Below are positions 1 through 6,797 of a DNA stretch of 11,130 nt, one piece after another; within the stretch, counting starts at the first letter, position 1, and each line of letters starts with the position of its first letter. Both the position numbers and the translations under genes were made by a program. Source of the stretch: Solirubrobacterales bacterium. Its GTDB lineage: Bacteria; Actinomycetota; Thermoleophilia; Solirubrobacterales; Solirubrobacteraceae. The notes beneath the pieces were generated by a model. That model made no database searches. It saw only the letters and a program-made list of their open reading frames with translations, and had not been told where the DNA came from. The stretch is from the NCBI GenBank assembly GCA_015655225.1, contig JAATFK010000640.1, positions 1-11,130 of the forward strand, written 5' to 3'.

Positions 1-16
1 CCCCCGTTAAGCACGA

Positions 17-40
17 AAGCCGCCTGGCGAGAGGCGGCTT
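17..40 (-). terminator. Terminator hairpin after the initiator tRNA
   Basis: A perfect 9-bp inverted repeat (AAGCCGCCT / AGGCGGCTT) encloses a 6-base loop. It begins 6 bases beyond the 3' end of the minus-strand tRNA. On the minus strand it is followed only by a short T run (TTTCGTG), so it is a strong stem with a weak U-tract. Confidence 0.65.
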
Positions 41-45
41 CCGTA

Positions 46-119
<74 letters not shown>

Positions 120-130
120 GCGGACGAAGG

Positions 131-136
131 AGTATA
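131..136 (-). promoter_or_regulatory. -10 box of the initiator tRNA promoter
   Basis: The minus strand reads TATACT, a 5/6 match to the sigma-70 -10 consensus, 11 bases upstream of the tRNA 5' end. No convincing -35 hexamer is visible 16-18 bases further upstream. Confidence 0.55.
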
Positions 137-184
137 GCGAAACATTCCCGTAACCACCGGCCGGCCGGCGGCGCGGCGGGCGCG

Positions 185-190
185 TAGGAT
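185..190 (+). promoter_or_regulatory. -10 box of a probable leaderless promoter
   Basis: TAGGAT lies 8 bases before the GTG start at 199, and there is no Shine-Dalgarno sequence between them. This is the spacing expected if transcription starts at the start codon itself, which is common in high-GC actinobacteria. The same hexamer precedes the tRNA-Leu gene at 7940. Confidence 0.5.
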
Positions 191-198
191 TCCCGCCC

Positions 199-1128
199 GT
201 GGCTCGTGTCCTCGTCACCCGCACGCTCCCCGGCGACGGTCTCGCGCGGCTTGCCGCCGCCGGCCACGAGGTCGACCTCTGGCAGGAGGACGCGCCGATG
301 CCTCGCGCCGAGCTGCTCGCACGCGTCGCCACCGCCGACGGTCTCCTCTGCATGCTGACCGACGCCGTCGACGACGAGCTGCTGAGCGCGGCCCCGCGCC
401 TGAAGGTCGTCGCCAACTGTGCCGTCGGCACCGACAACATCGACCTCGACGCGGCCGACCGCCACGGCGTCGCGGTCGGCAACACGCCCGGCGTCCTGAC
501 CGACGCCACCGCCGACCTCGCCTTCGCCCTCCTGCTCGCCGCCGCCCGCGCGCTGCCGGCCACCGCCCAGGCCGTCCGCGACGGCAGATGGGGCTCATGG
601 AGCCCGACCGCGTTCCTCGGCCACGACGTCACAGGCGCCACGCTCGGGATCGTCGGCGGCGGCCGCATCGGCCAGGCGGTCGCCCGCCGCGCCGCCGGCT
701 TCGACATGACCGTGCTGACGAACACCAGCCGCGGCGGGACGCCGCTGCCGGAGCTGCTCGAACGCTCCGACTTCGTCTCGCTCCACGTCCCCCTGACGGA
801 CAGCACCCACCACCTGATCGACGCCGGCGCGCTCGCCCGCATGCGCCCGAACGCGATCCTCGTCAACACCGCCCGCGGCGCGGTCGTCGACACCGCCGCC
901 CTGATCGACGCGCTCCACGCCGGCACGATCGGCGGCGCCGCGCTCGACGTCACCGACCCCGAGCCGCTCCCGCCCGACCATGCTCTGCTGGCGGCGCCGA
1001 ACCTGATCGTCCTGCCGCACGTCGGCTCGGCCACGACCGCGACCCGCGCCCGCATGACCGATCTCTCGGTCGACAACGTCCTCGCGGGCCTCGCCGGCGA
1101 GCCGCTTCCCCACGCGGTCACCTCCTAG
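199..1128 (+). CDS. D-2-hydroxyacid dehydrogenase, glyoxylate/hydroxypyruvate reductase type
   Basis: This 309-residue protein is an NAD(P)-dependent D-isomer-specific 2-hydroxyacid dehydrogenase, probably cytosolic. By family it would reduce glyoxylate or hydroxypyruvate to glycolate or D-glycerate. The Rossmann motif VGGGRIG (152-158; G153, G155, G158) is present. The catalytic triad is R226 in NTARG, E255 in DPEP and H274 in LPHVGSAT. The GTG start is chosen because MARVLVT is the usual first beta strand and the -10 box sits 8 bases upstream, implying a leaderless mRNA. The stretch after the dinucleotide-binding helix (about 170-190) looks 10-13 residues shorter than in typical relatives. 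The Ppx/GppA gene starts 7 bases downstream on the same strand, so the two are probably co-transcribed. The exact substrate cannot be fixed from sequence; formate or phosphoglycerate dehydrogenase activity is less likely. Confidence 0.9.
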   Translation: MARVLVTRTLPGDGLARLAAAGHEVDLWQEDAPMPRAELLARVATADGLLCMLTDAVDDELLSAAPRLKVVANCAVGTDNIDLDAADRHGVAVGNTPGVLTDATADLAFALLLAAARALPATAQAVRDGRWGSWSPTAFLGHDVTGATLGIVGGGRIGQAVARRAAGFDMTVLTNTSRGGTPLPELLERSDFVSLHVPLTDSTHHLIDAGALARMRPNAILVNTARGAVVDTAALIDALHAGTIGGAALDVTDPEPLPPDHALLAAPNLIVLPHVGSATTATRARMTDLSVDNVLAGLAGEPLPHAVTS

Positions 1129-1135
1129 GCCCCGG

Positions 1136-2068
1136 ATGCGCGTCGCCGTCGTCGACATCGGCACGAACTCGACGCGCCTGCTCGTCGCCGACGTCGAGCG
1201 CGGCGCGGTCCGCGAGCTCGATCGCCGCTCCCAGGTCACGCGCCTTGGCGACGGCGTCGACGCCAGCGGCCGCCTCGGCGAGGAGCCGATCGCCCGCGTG
1301 CACGCGACGCTCGCCGCCTACGTCGAGGCGATGGACGCCGCCGGCGTCCCCGCCGACGCCCGGCTCGGCGTCTTGACGAGCGCCGTCCGCGACGCCGCCA
1401 ACGGCGCCGCGTTCACGGAAACCGTGCGCGAGCGCTTCGGGATCGACGCCCGCGTCCTCACCGGCGACGAGGAGGCCCGCCTCACCTTCAGAGGCGCGAC
1501 CCACGACCGCGACCCGAGCGCGCCGACTCCGCTGCTCGTCTTCGACATCGGCGGCGGCTCGACCGAGCTGGTGCTCGGCCCAGACGCCGACGGCGCCCCG
1601 ACCTTCCACGTCTCAACGCAGGCCGGCGTCGTGCGGCAGACCGAGCGCCACATCAGCCACGACCCGCCCCAGCCACAGGAGCTGCAGGCGCTCGCCGCCG
1701 AGCTGCGCGGGATCCTCGAAGGCGCCGTCCCGGCCGCGGTCCGCGCGAGCGCCGCGAGCGCGATCGGCGTCGCCGGCACGCCGACCTCGCTCGCCGCGAT
1801 CGTCCAGGAGCTGGAGCCCTACGACCCGGCCAAGGTCCACGGCGCACGGCTGGAGCTGAGCCAGTGCGAGCTGCTGCTCGCCCGCCTCGCCCAGATGGAC
1901 CTCGCCGAGCGCCGCCGCGTCCGCGGCCTGCATCCCGACCGCGCCGCGACGATCGTCCCCGGCATCGTGATCCTGATCGAGGTGCTCCGCGTCTTCGGCC
2001 TCGACCGCTTCGAGGTCTCCGAGCACGATCTGCTCCACGGAGCGGTGCTCGAACGCGCAAGCCGCTGA
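1136..2068 (+). CDS. Ppx/GppA family phosphatase (exopolyphosphatase / pppGpp phosphohydrolase)
   Basis: This 310-residue protein belongs to the ASKHA-fold Ppx/GppA family, which removes terminal phosphate from polyphosphate or the gamma-phosphate of pppGpp. The N-terminal phosphate loop is VVDIGTNSTRLL (5-16) and the second is FDIGGGSTEL (136-145). The catalytic glutamate lies in TGDEEARLTF (E112/E113). The length matches the short two-domain form found in actinobacteria, without the C-terminal HD-like domains of the E. coli enzyme. There is no Shine-Dalgarno sequence, and the ATG lies 7 bases after the dehydrogenase stop, so translation is probably coupled to the upstream gene. Sequence alone does not separate exopolyphosphatase from guanosine pentaphosphatase, so I give no symbol. 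Confidence 0.92.
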   Translation: MRVAVVDIGTNSTRLLVADVERGAVRELDRRSQVTRLGDGVDASGRLGEEPIARVHATLAAYVEAMDAAGVPADARLGVLTSAVRDAANGAAFTETVRERFGIDARVLTGDEEARLTFRGATHDRDPSAPTPLLVFDIGGGSTELVLGPDADGAPTFHVSTQAGVVRQTERHISHDPPQPQELQALAAELRGILEGAVPAAVRASAASAIGVAGTPTSLAAIVQELEPYDPAKVHGARLELSQCELLLARLAQMDLAERRRVRGLHPDRAATIVPGIVILIEVLRVFGLDRFEVSEHDLLHGAVLERASR

Positions 2069-2179
2069 ACTCCGGCGACACGATCGACCGGATCGAGGCG
2101 CGTCTTTCTCCTGCTCAAGTCGGAGTCTGGCACCGATGGACGAATGTTGGATTGTGCGCGTAGCACACGGAGGAGCACG

Positions 2180-2230
2180 ATGAGCTGGTCGAGGGGTGGG
2201 ATCGCGCAAGCGAACCAATCTCACGCATAG
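2180..2230 (+). CDS. Candidate 16-residue small or leader peptide
   Basis: An ATG preceded by GGAGGA (spacing 5 bases) opens a short ORF encoding MSWSRGGIAQANQSHA and ending in TAG. This is one of the best ribosome binding sites in the window, and most of the larger genes here lack one. The stop codon is followed after one base by an 8-bp hairpin. The peptide resembles no leader peptide I know and has no run of a single regulatory amino acid. It could be a chance ORF, a small protein, or a leader acting on the RNA that follows. Function is unknown. Confidence 0.3.
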   Translation: MSWSRGGIAQANQSHA

Positions 2231-2231
2231 G

Positions 2232-2272
2232 CTCGGGCGAAGCCGCCTCTGCGGCGCCTCCCGCCGCCCGAG
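2232..2272 (+). ncRNA. Hairpin following the small ORF; part of a candidate structured RNA
   Basis: CTCGGGCG (2232-2239) pairs perfectly with CGCCCGAG (2265-2272). Inside it, GCCGC (2242-2246) can pair with GCGGC (2251-2255). A second stem, CGGCCC/GGGCCG (2280-2285 with 2318-2323), and the terminator at 2327 follow. Together they could form a structured 3' region of a short RNA. In DNA this GC-rich some pairing is expected by chance, so confidence is low. Confidence 0.3.
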
Positions 2273-2326
2273 TCAACGACGGCCCGATCAAGGCACGTAC
2301 CCCTGCCCGTCCTGTTTGGGCCGCTT

Positions 2327-2361
2327 GAAGAAGCCGCCCGCACGACGCGGGCGGCTTCTTC
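2327..2361. terminator. Strong, probably bidirectional terminator
   Basis: A perfect stem of 14 bp (GAAGAAGCCGCCCG / CGGGCGGCTTCTTC) is extended to 15 bp by a C-G pair, with a 5-base loop. The A/T-containing outer part gives CTTCTT on the plus strand and a similar sequence on the minus strand. It lies 21 bases beyond the 3' end of the minus-strand TPP enzyme and about 260 bases beyond Ppx/GppA, so it could stop both. Confidence 0.85.
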
Positions 2362-2382
2362 GCTTCAGGAAACGTCCCTGTC

Positions 2383-4035
2383 TCAAGCGAGGTTCGATCT
2401 GCGCGGGTAGACGACCGTCGGGTCTGTCAGCACGTTCACGAGCGCCGGCACCCCGGCCGAGAACGCCCGCTCCAGCGCGCCCCGCAGCTGCTCCGGCCGC
2501 TCGACCAGCTCGCCGTGGCCGCCGAGCGCCGCCACGACCTCGTCGTAGCGCGTCCCGGGCCGCAGCTCGGCCGCGACCGAGTAGCCGTAGAGGAACTCCA
2601 TCGGGTGTCTCTCCAGCGCCCAGATGCCGTTGTTGCCCATCACGCCGACGACGTTCACGCCGTGGCGCGCGAGCGTGTCGAACTCCATCCCGGAGAACCC
2701 GAACGCCCCGTCGCCGAGCAGCAGCACGACCTGCCGGTCGGGGTGCGCGAGCTTCGCCGCGAGCGCGTAGCCGGGCCCCGTCCCGAGGCAGCCGAACGGC
2801 CCCGGGTCGAGCCAGCAGCCGACCTCGTAGGAGTCGACGACGCGCCCCGCGTAGGAGACGAAGTCGCCGCCGTCGCAGACGATGATCGCGTTGCGGTCGA
2901 TCACCTCGGCGAGACCGCGGTAGAGCCGCAGCGGGTGCAGCGGCGCGCGCTCGTCGCCCAGCTCAGCGGCCTCGGCGGCGCGCCGGTCGTCCTCGTCGCC
3001 GCGCAGCTGCGCGACCCACGCCCCGCTGTCGACGCGCTCGCCCGCGGCCGCCTCGCGCAGCGCGTCGAGCGTCGCCGGCAGCGCGCCGTACAGCTCCGCC
3101 GCGACGGCGCGGGGATGCTCGCGCTGCGGCTCGGCGACGTCGATCACGATCAGCTCGGTGTCGGGACCGAACGCGTCCCCGAAGCCGAGCCGGAAGTCCA
3201 TCGGCACGCCGATCACGAGCGCGACGTCGGCGCCCTTCAGCGCCGCCCCGCGCGTGCGCGAGAAGAACAGCTCGTGGTCAGCGGGGAGCGAGCCGCGCGC
3301 CTGGCCGTTGAGGAAGGTCGGGATCCGGAGCTGCTCGACGAGCGTGCGCAGCGCCGTCTCGCCGTGGCCCCAGTAGAGGTTCGTCCCCGCCATCACGACG
3401 GGCCGCTCGGCGCGCGCCAGCAGCCGCGCGGCCCGCTCGATCGCGTCGCCGTCGGCGCCGGCGCCGAGGTGGGGCGCGAGCAGCGCGGCGTCGCTCGCCG
3501 GCTCCTCCGCCTCGCTGAAGACCTGGTCCATCGAGAAGTCGAGGAAGGTCGGACCCGAGTGCGGCGTCATCGCGACGCGCAGCGCGTCGTCGACCGCGCC
3601 GGGGATCGCGGCGGTCCCGTCGGGCGTCGCGGCGAGCTTCGTGAGCGGCGCGACGAACGGGATGTGGTCGATCTCCTGCAGCGAGCCGCGGCCCCAGCGC
3701 ATCGCGGGCGCGCGGCCCCCGAGCACCAGCATCGGCGAGTTGCTCGACTGCGCCGAGGCGATCGCGCTGACCGCGTTCGTCACGCCCGGTCCGGCCGTCA
3801 CGGCGGCGACGCCGGGGGTGCGGGTGACCTTCGCCCAGCCCTCGGCGGCGAACGCCGCGGCCTGCTCGTGGCGGACGTCGACGAGGTCGATCCCCTCCGC
3901 GCGACAGCCGTCGTAGATCGGGAAGATGTGGCCGCCGGAGAGGGTGAACAGCTTCGTCACGCCGTGGGCTCTGAGCCGTCGCGCGATCAGCCGTCCCCCG
4001 TGCAGCCGGGTCTCCTGCTGAGTGTCAGTGGACAT
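2383..4035 (-). CDS. ilvG: Thiamine pyrophosphate enzyme, acetolactate synthase-like (mycobacterial IlvG type)
   Basis: This 550-residue protein has the three-domain acetolactate synthase fold (N-terminal pyrimidine-binding, central, C-terminal TPP-binding). The catalytic glutamate is E57 in [14 protein letters not shown]. The TPP/Mg motif starts with [15 protein letters not shown] (441-455) and ends with GNN (467-469). The N-terminus (MSTDT) and the C-terminus ([15 protein letters not shown]) match, from memory, the protein called IlvG in Mycobacterium, so I borrow that symbol. That protein is distinct from the IlvB/IlvN acetolactate synthase, and no regulatory small subunit lies next to this gene. 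The true reaction could be acetolactate synthesis or a related 2-oxoacid or acyl-CoA lyase reaction. A TAGAGT box 6 bases before the ATG suggests a leaderless transcript; the GGAGGG upstream is 12 bases away and overlaps that promoter region. Confidence 0.9.
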   Translation of the reverse strand: MSTDTQQETRLHGGRLIARRLRAHGVTKLFTLSGGHIFPIYDGCRAEGIDLVDVRHEQAAAFAAEGWAKVTRTPGVAAVTAGPGVTNAVSAIASAQSSNSPMLVLGGRAPAMRWGRGSLQEIDHIPFVAPLTKLAATPDGTAAIPGAVDDALRVAMTPHSGPTFLDFSMDQVFSEAEEPASDAALLAPHLGAGADGDAIERAARLLARAERPVVMAGTNLYWGHGETALRTLVEQLRIPTFLNGQARGSLPADHELFFSRTRGAALKGADVALVIGVPMDFRLGFGDAFGPDTELIVIDVAEPQREHPRAVAAELYGALPATLDALREAAAGERVDSGAWVAQLRGDEDDRRAAEAAELGDERAPLHPLRLYRGLAEVIDRNAIIVCDGGDFVSYAGRVVDSYEVGCWLDPGPFGCLGTGPGYALAAKLAHPDRQVVLLLGDGAFGFSGMEFDTLARHGVNVVGVMGNNGIWALERHPMEFLYGYSVAAELRPGTRYDEVVAALGGHGELVERPEQLRGALERAFSAGVPALVNVLTDPTVVYPRRSNLA

Positions 4036-4041
4036 GCGGCG

Positions 4042-4047
4042 ACTCTA
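4042..4047 (-). promoter_or_regulatory. Candidate -10 box of the IlvG-like gene (leaderless)
   Basis: On the minus strand TAGAGT is followed by six bases and the ATG at 4035. It resembles the TAGGAT boxes upstream of the dehydrogenase and of tRNA-Leu. No clear -35 hexamer is visible. Confidence 0.4.
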
Positions 4048-4290
4048 CCCTCCCGTCCCCCACGCGAGCGCTGTATGAGCCTCGTATGACGGGCGTCCGA
4101 ACGCTTGCGTCCGCCGCGCCGTCGGCAGATGATGCAACCACCGGGCTTGGATGGTGGCACGACCTCCCTCCCTCCCGTGACATGCCGGACGTACCGATTG
4201 ACCCTCGGTGTCTCCCAAGCGTCCGGCCGACGCCAGCTCCGGCGAGCTGGACCCCCGACCACGCTCGCCCTCAGGAGTCGTCGACGCGTG

Positions 4291-4318
4291 AGGGGCCCGC
4301 ATCCAGGTGCGGGCCTCT
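4291..4318 (-). terminator. Terminator of the adenylate cyclase gene
   Basis: An 11-bp stem with one G-T pair (AGGGGCCCGCA / TGCGGGCCTCT) and a six-base loop lies 11 bases past the cyclase stop codon. There is no T run on the minus strand, so if it terminates it does so by stem strength or with Rho. Confidence 0.65.
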
Positions 4319-4329
4319 CGCGTTGTCGC

Positions 4330-5865
4330 TCAGCGTCCGGTGGTCGTGACCCGCAGGGCGGTCGGCGCCCACAGGTCGACGCGCGCGGTCTTGCCGCGCA
4401 GCGGCACCGCGGCGCGGTCGTCGAAGCCGCCGTGGTCCTCGGTCAGCAGACGGCGGGTCGCCTCCGTCACGAGCACGTCGTCGTCGGTCAGGCGCGTCAC
4501 CGCCTCGACACGCGCGGCGGTGTTGACCGGGTCGCCGATCACGGTGAACTCGACGTGGCCGCCGCCGCCGATCGTGCCGGCGATCACCGGCCCGGAGTTG
4601 ACGCCGATCCCGACCCGCAGGCTGCCGGCGTAGCGCTCGCGCACCGCCTCGGCGATCTCGATCGCGGCGGCGACCGCGCAGTCGGCGTGGAAGGCGAGCG
4701 GCTCGGGCGCGCCGAAGACGCCGAGCAGGCCGTCGCCGACGTACTTGTTCGGGTGGCCGCCGTGACGGACGAGGATCGGGACGACGTGGCCGTAGAACTC
4801 GTTCAGGTGGTCGACGACCTCGCGCGCGCTCGCCTCCTCGGCGTAGCGCGTGAAGTCGCGGATGTCGAGCACGAGGATCGTGACCTCGCGCTCCTCGCCG
4901 TCGAGGTTCGTCCCCTTGCGCAGGACCATCTCGGCGACGTTCGGGCCGACGTAGGCGCCGAACGCCTCGTGCAGCCGCTCCCGCTCCTGCAGCCCGGCGA
5001 CCATGTCGTTGAACGAGCGCGCGAGGCGGCCGGTCTCGTCGGTCGAGACGACCGGGACGCGCGTCGAGAGGTCGCCGCGGCGGACCGACTCGGTCGCCTC
5101 CCGCAGCCCGTCGAGCGGCCCGAAGATCGAGCGCGAGAGCAGGATCGTCAGCTCCAGCGAGACGGTGAAGGCGACGACGACCGCGATCACGACCGCCGGG
5201 CCGAGGTCGGCGAGCCGCGCGCCGGAGCGGTTCATCTCGACGGCGGCGACGATCACGCCGGTCAGGACGTTGATCGCCGGCAGGCCGACGAGCAGCCGGT
5301 TGCGCAGCGCGACGCCGGCGCGGCCAGGGTCGAAGTCGTCGGGCATCCGCCTCGCGACGTGGGCGAGGACGGGCCGCAGCAGCGACTCGAGCGCGAAGAA
5401 GCGGAACATCGCGCCGTAGAGCAGGGTCATCATCGCGGCGACGAGGATCACGAGCGCCGAGTAGATCGGCAGGTGCAGCTCCAGCGTCGCGAAGACCGAG
5501 AACGGCACGACGACGAGCACGACCGGGACGGTCGGCACGCGGCGGGTGTAGTCGCTCGGCATCGCCGCCAGCGCGCGCCAGGCGTCGGTCGTGGCGGTGC
5601 GGTCGCGGGCGCCCCCGAGCCAGGAGTCGACCGGGCGCAGCAGCTTGCGCGCGAGCCGCGTCGAGCTGACGTTGTCGAGCGCCACCAGCAGCTCGGCCAC
5701 GACCAGCAGCACCGCGAAGGTGCGGCCGCTCATCGGCTGGAAGAGCCGCAGCAGCACGATCCCGCCGAGGACCACCACGTGCGCCAGCTGGAACTGGAGC
5801 ACGACGGCGGCAAGGGGGTAGCGCCGGCCGAGCCGGGCATACGCGTATCGCAGTACCCGGTCCAT
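4330..5865 (-). CDS. Membrane class III adenylate cyclase (6 TM + HAMP + cyclase domain)
   Basis: This 511-residue protein probably makes cAMP from ATP in response to a membrane or cytosolic cue. Hydrophobic stretches near 18-42, 48-64, 111-130, 134-157, 190-210 and 221-246 suggest six membrane helices. A HAMP linker follows (about 244-298; GPLDGLREATESVRRGDLSTRV), then the cyclase domain (about 325-505). Metal-binding aspartates are D334 (LVLDIRDFT) and D378 (NKYVGDG), the adenine-selecting lysine is K374, and the transition-state residues are N448 and R452 (NTAARVE). The second purine-selecting position appears to be T441, which places it in class IIIb rather than the Asp-bearing IIIa. The architecture matches mycobacterial cyclases such as Rv3645 and Rv1318c-Rv1320c. 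All catalytic residues are present, so it should be active as a dimer. The upstream DsbA-like gene ends 59 bases before it on the same strand. Confidence 0.93.
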   Translation of the reverse strand: MDRVLRYAYARLGRRYPLAAVVLQFQLAHVVVLGGIVLLRLFQPMSGRTFAVLLVVAELLVALDNVSSTRLARKLLRPVDSWLGGARDRTATTDAWRALAAMPSDYTRRVPTVPVVLVVVPFSVFATLELHLPIYSALVILVAAMMTLLYGAMFRFFALESLLRPVLAHVARRMPDDFDPGRAGVALRNRLLVGLPAINVLTGVIVAAVEMNRSGARLADLGPAVVIAVVVAFTVSLELTILLSRSIFGPLDGLREATESVRRGDLSTRVPVVSTDETGRLARSFNDMVAGLQERERLHEAFGAYVGPNVAEMVLRKGTNLDGEEREVTILVLDIRDFTRYAEEASAREVVDHLNEFYGHVVPILVRHGGHPNKYVGDGLLGVFGAPEPLAFHADCAVAAAIEIAEAVRERYAGSLRVGIGVNSGPVIAGTIGGGGHVEFTVIGDPVNTAARVEAVTRLTDDDVLVTEATRRLLTEDHGGFDDRAAVPLRGKTARVDLWAPTALRVTTTGR

Positions 5866-5924
5866 CCCTCACTGATTGTGACACTGCCGCCCAGGAACGC
5901 CCCACAGCGGCGGTGAGAATTCGG

Positions 5925-6584
5925 TCAGGATGCGCTCGGATGCGCGCTGGCCCTCCCGCAGGCCACCAGCATGAGGGCCGTGATGCGGGCCTCGCCGCAG
6001 TACAGCTGGCCTCCGTATCGCAGTGCTGGCAGCATCGCACCACCTTCTGCCCACACCGTCCGGGCGGCGCCCGCGATCGCTCGCTCGCGATGCTCCTCGC
6101 GTCCCGCCGAGAGCGCCCGCTCGACGTCGAGGCCGGCCGCGGCGGCCGCCTCGGCGAGGATCCGGGGGTCCTCCAGGTCATAGCCGCCGCAGAACGCGAG
6201 GCGTCCCGCCGCGACCACGAAGGCCGATCCGCGACCGCAGTCGGCGGCGAAGTCCGCGACGCGCATCGCATGCGGCACGGGAGCTGGGAATCGCTCGGGC
6301 CAGACGAGCGGCAGGCGCAGGTCCTCGGCGCGCCGCTCGGCTCTGCTCGAGGCGCGAGCGAAGGCGTCCGGCGCGGCCGCCGAGAAGCCGTCCGCGCCGA
6401 ACCTGGCTCCGCGCGTCGGGCGCCACTCGGCGTAGGCGAGGCGACGGTCGACGCGCTCCGCCGCGAGGTACGTGAAGGGCGACGCAAGGTCGAAGTAGAA
6501 GGTCGGCGCGCGGCGTCCCGGCACGCTCTCCTGCGCTGGTGCGGACCCGGTCCGCCGACGGGAGAACTCGATCACCTGTCCCAT
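5925..6584 (-). CDS. DsbA-family thioredoxin-fold protein (2-hydroxychromene-2-carboxylate isomerase-like)
   Basis: The protein has 219 residues. FYFDLASPFTYLAAERV (29-45) is the first strand and helix of the DsbA/HCCA-isomerase fold, with Ser-Pro (S36-P37) where redox-active DsbA has a CxxC. LRLPLVWPERFP (89-100) and the region around LPALRYGGQLYCG (185-197), which includes a probable cis-proline P186, are also typical. The lack of CxxC argues against disulfide exchange; relatives act as glutathione-dependent isomerases or have no known role. An ATG seven codons upstream (6605) is possible, but AGAGGAGG ends nine bases before the ATG at 6584, so I chose 6584. No signal peptide is seen, so it is probably cytosolic. 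The divergent HxlR-type regulator shares its upstream region, which suggests joint regulation. The substrate is unknown. Confidence 0.85.
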   Translation of the reverse strand: MGQVIEFSRRRTGSAPAQESVPGRRAPTFYFDLASPFTYLAAERVDRRLAYAEWRPTRGARFGADGFSAAAPDAFARASSRAERRAEDLRLPLVWPERFPAPVPHAMRVADFAADCGRGSAFVVAAGRLAFCGGYDLEDPRILAEAAAAAGLDVERALSAGREEHRERAIAGAARTVWAEGGAMLPALRYGGQLYCGEARITALMLVACGRASAHPSAS

Positions 6585-6651
6585 GCTGCTGGTCCTCCTC
6601 TGCATGCTCGCGCGCGGCCCGCGCGGCTGCCGGAATCATCCCGCTTCAAAC

Positions 6652-6663
6652 CACTCAAGAGTG
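6652..6663. promoter_or_regulatory. Short inverted repeat in the divergent promoter region, possible HxlR operator
   Basis: CACTC-AA-GAGTG is a perfect 5-bp inverted repeat in the 210-base region between the DsbA-like gene and the HxlR-type regulator. On the minus strand a weak -35-like TTGCAC overlaps its edge. HxlR-family dimers bind short palindromes of this kind, but assigning this site is inference. Confidence 0.3.
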
Positions 6664-6784
6664 CAAATCTGGCGCGTCGAACGCCCCAATCTCGAAATCC
6701 GACTCCGCGGCTACCCGTCAGTCGGTTAATCTGCATCACGGTAGGTAGGTCCCAAAGGTCGTCGCACCGTCCCCGTCCAGTACC

Positions 6785-6797
6785 GGAGGTCTCCATT
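6785..6797 (+). promoter_or_regulatory. Ribosome binding site and ATT start codon of the HxlR regulator
   Basis: GGAGG (6785-6789) is followed by five bases and an in-frame ATT (6795-6797). No ATG, GTG or TTG occurs in frame between the upstream region and the helix-turn-helix domain, so the Shine-Dalgarno spacing decides the start. TAATCT at 6726-6731 could be the -10 box. Confidence 0.6.

Larger units (their letters stand above)
2069..2380. other. Gap between convergent genes containing a possible small structured transcript
   Basis: No conventional gene is visible in these 312 bases. From left to right there is an inverted repeat TGTGC-N5-GCACA (2153-2167), a GGAGGA ribosome binding site with a 16-codon ORF (2180-2230), an 8-bp hairpin (2232-2272), a 6-bp stem (2280-2285 with 2318-2323) and a 15-bp terminator (2327-2361). 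I see no tRNA, tmRNA, RNase P or SRP RNA signature. Part of it is simply the 3' region between Ppx/GppA and the convergent TPP enzyme. Confidence 0.5.
4036..4329. other. Intergenic region upstream of the IlvG-like gene
   Basis: These 294 bases separate two tandem minus-strand genes. I see a candidate leaderless -10 box (4042-4047), a perfect 7-bp hairpin CCAGCTC/GAGCTGG with a 4-base loop (4233-4250), a purine repeat on the minus strand (GGGAGGGAGGGAGG, about 4171-4185) and the terminator at 4291-4318. No ORF here has coding character or a plausible start. I recognise no riboswitch. Confidence 0.5.

Noticed and set aside
2069..2380. SRP RNA, tmRNA, RNase P RNA or a known riboswitch
   Set aside because: I looked for their conserved cores (for example the GGAAGCAGCC loop of SRP RNA) and found none on either strand.
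4150..4175. T-box-like GGTGGCAC on the plus strand
   Set aside because: It lacks the full T-box consensus and stem I, and no plus-strand gene follows it.
5870..5890. CRP half-site TGTGA upstream of the adenylate cyclase
   Set aside because: Only one half is present, without the matching TCACA at the right spacing.
4105..5916. Long plus-strand open frame of about 600 codons
   Set aside because: It lies antisense to the adenylate cyclase and its product is a low-complexity Arg/Asp/Val/His mixture, the usual GC-rich shadow of a real gene. The same holds for 2515-4089, 8618-9793 and 9796-10929.
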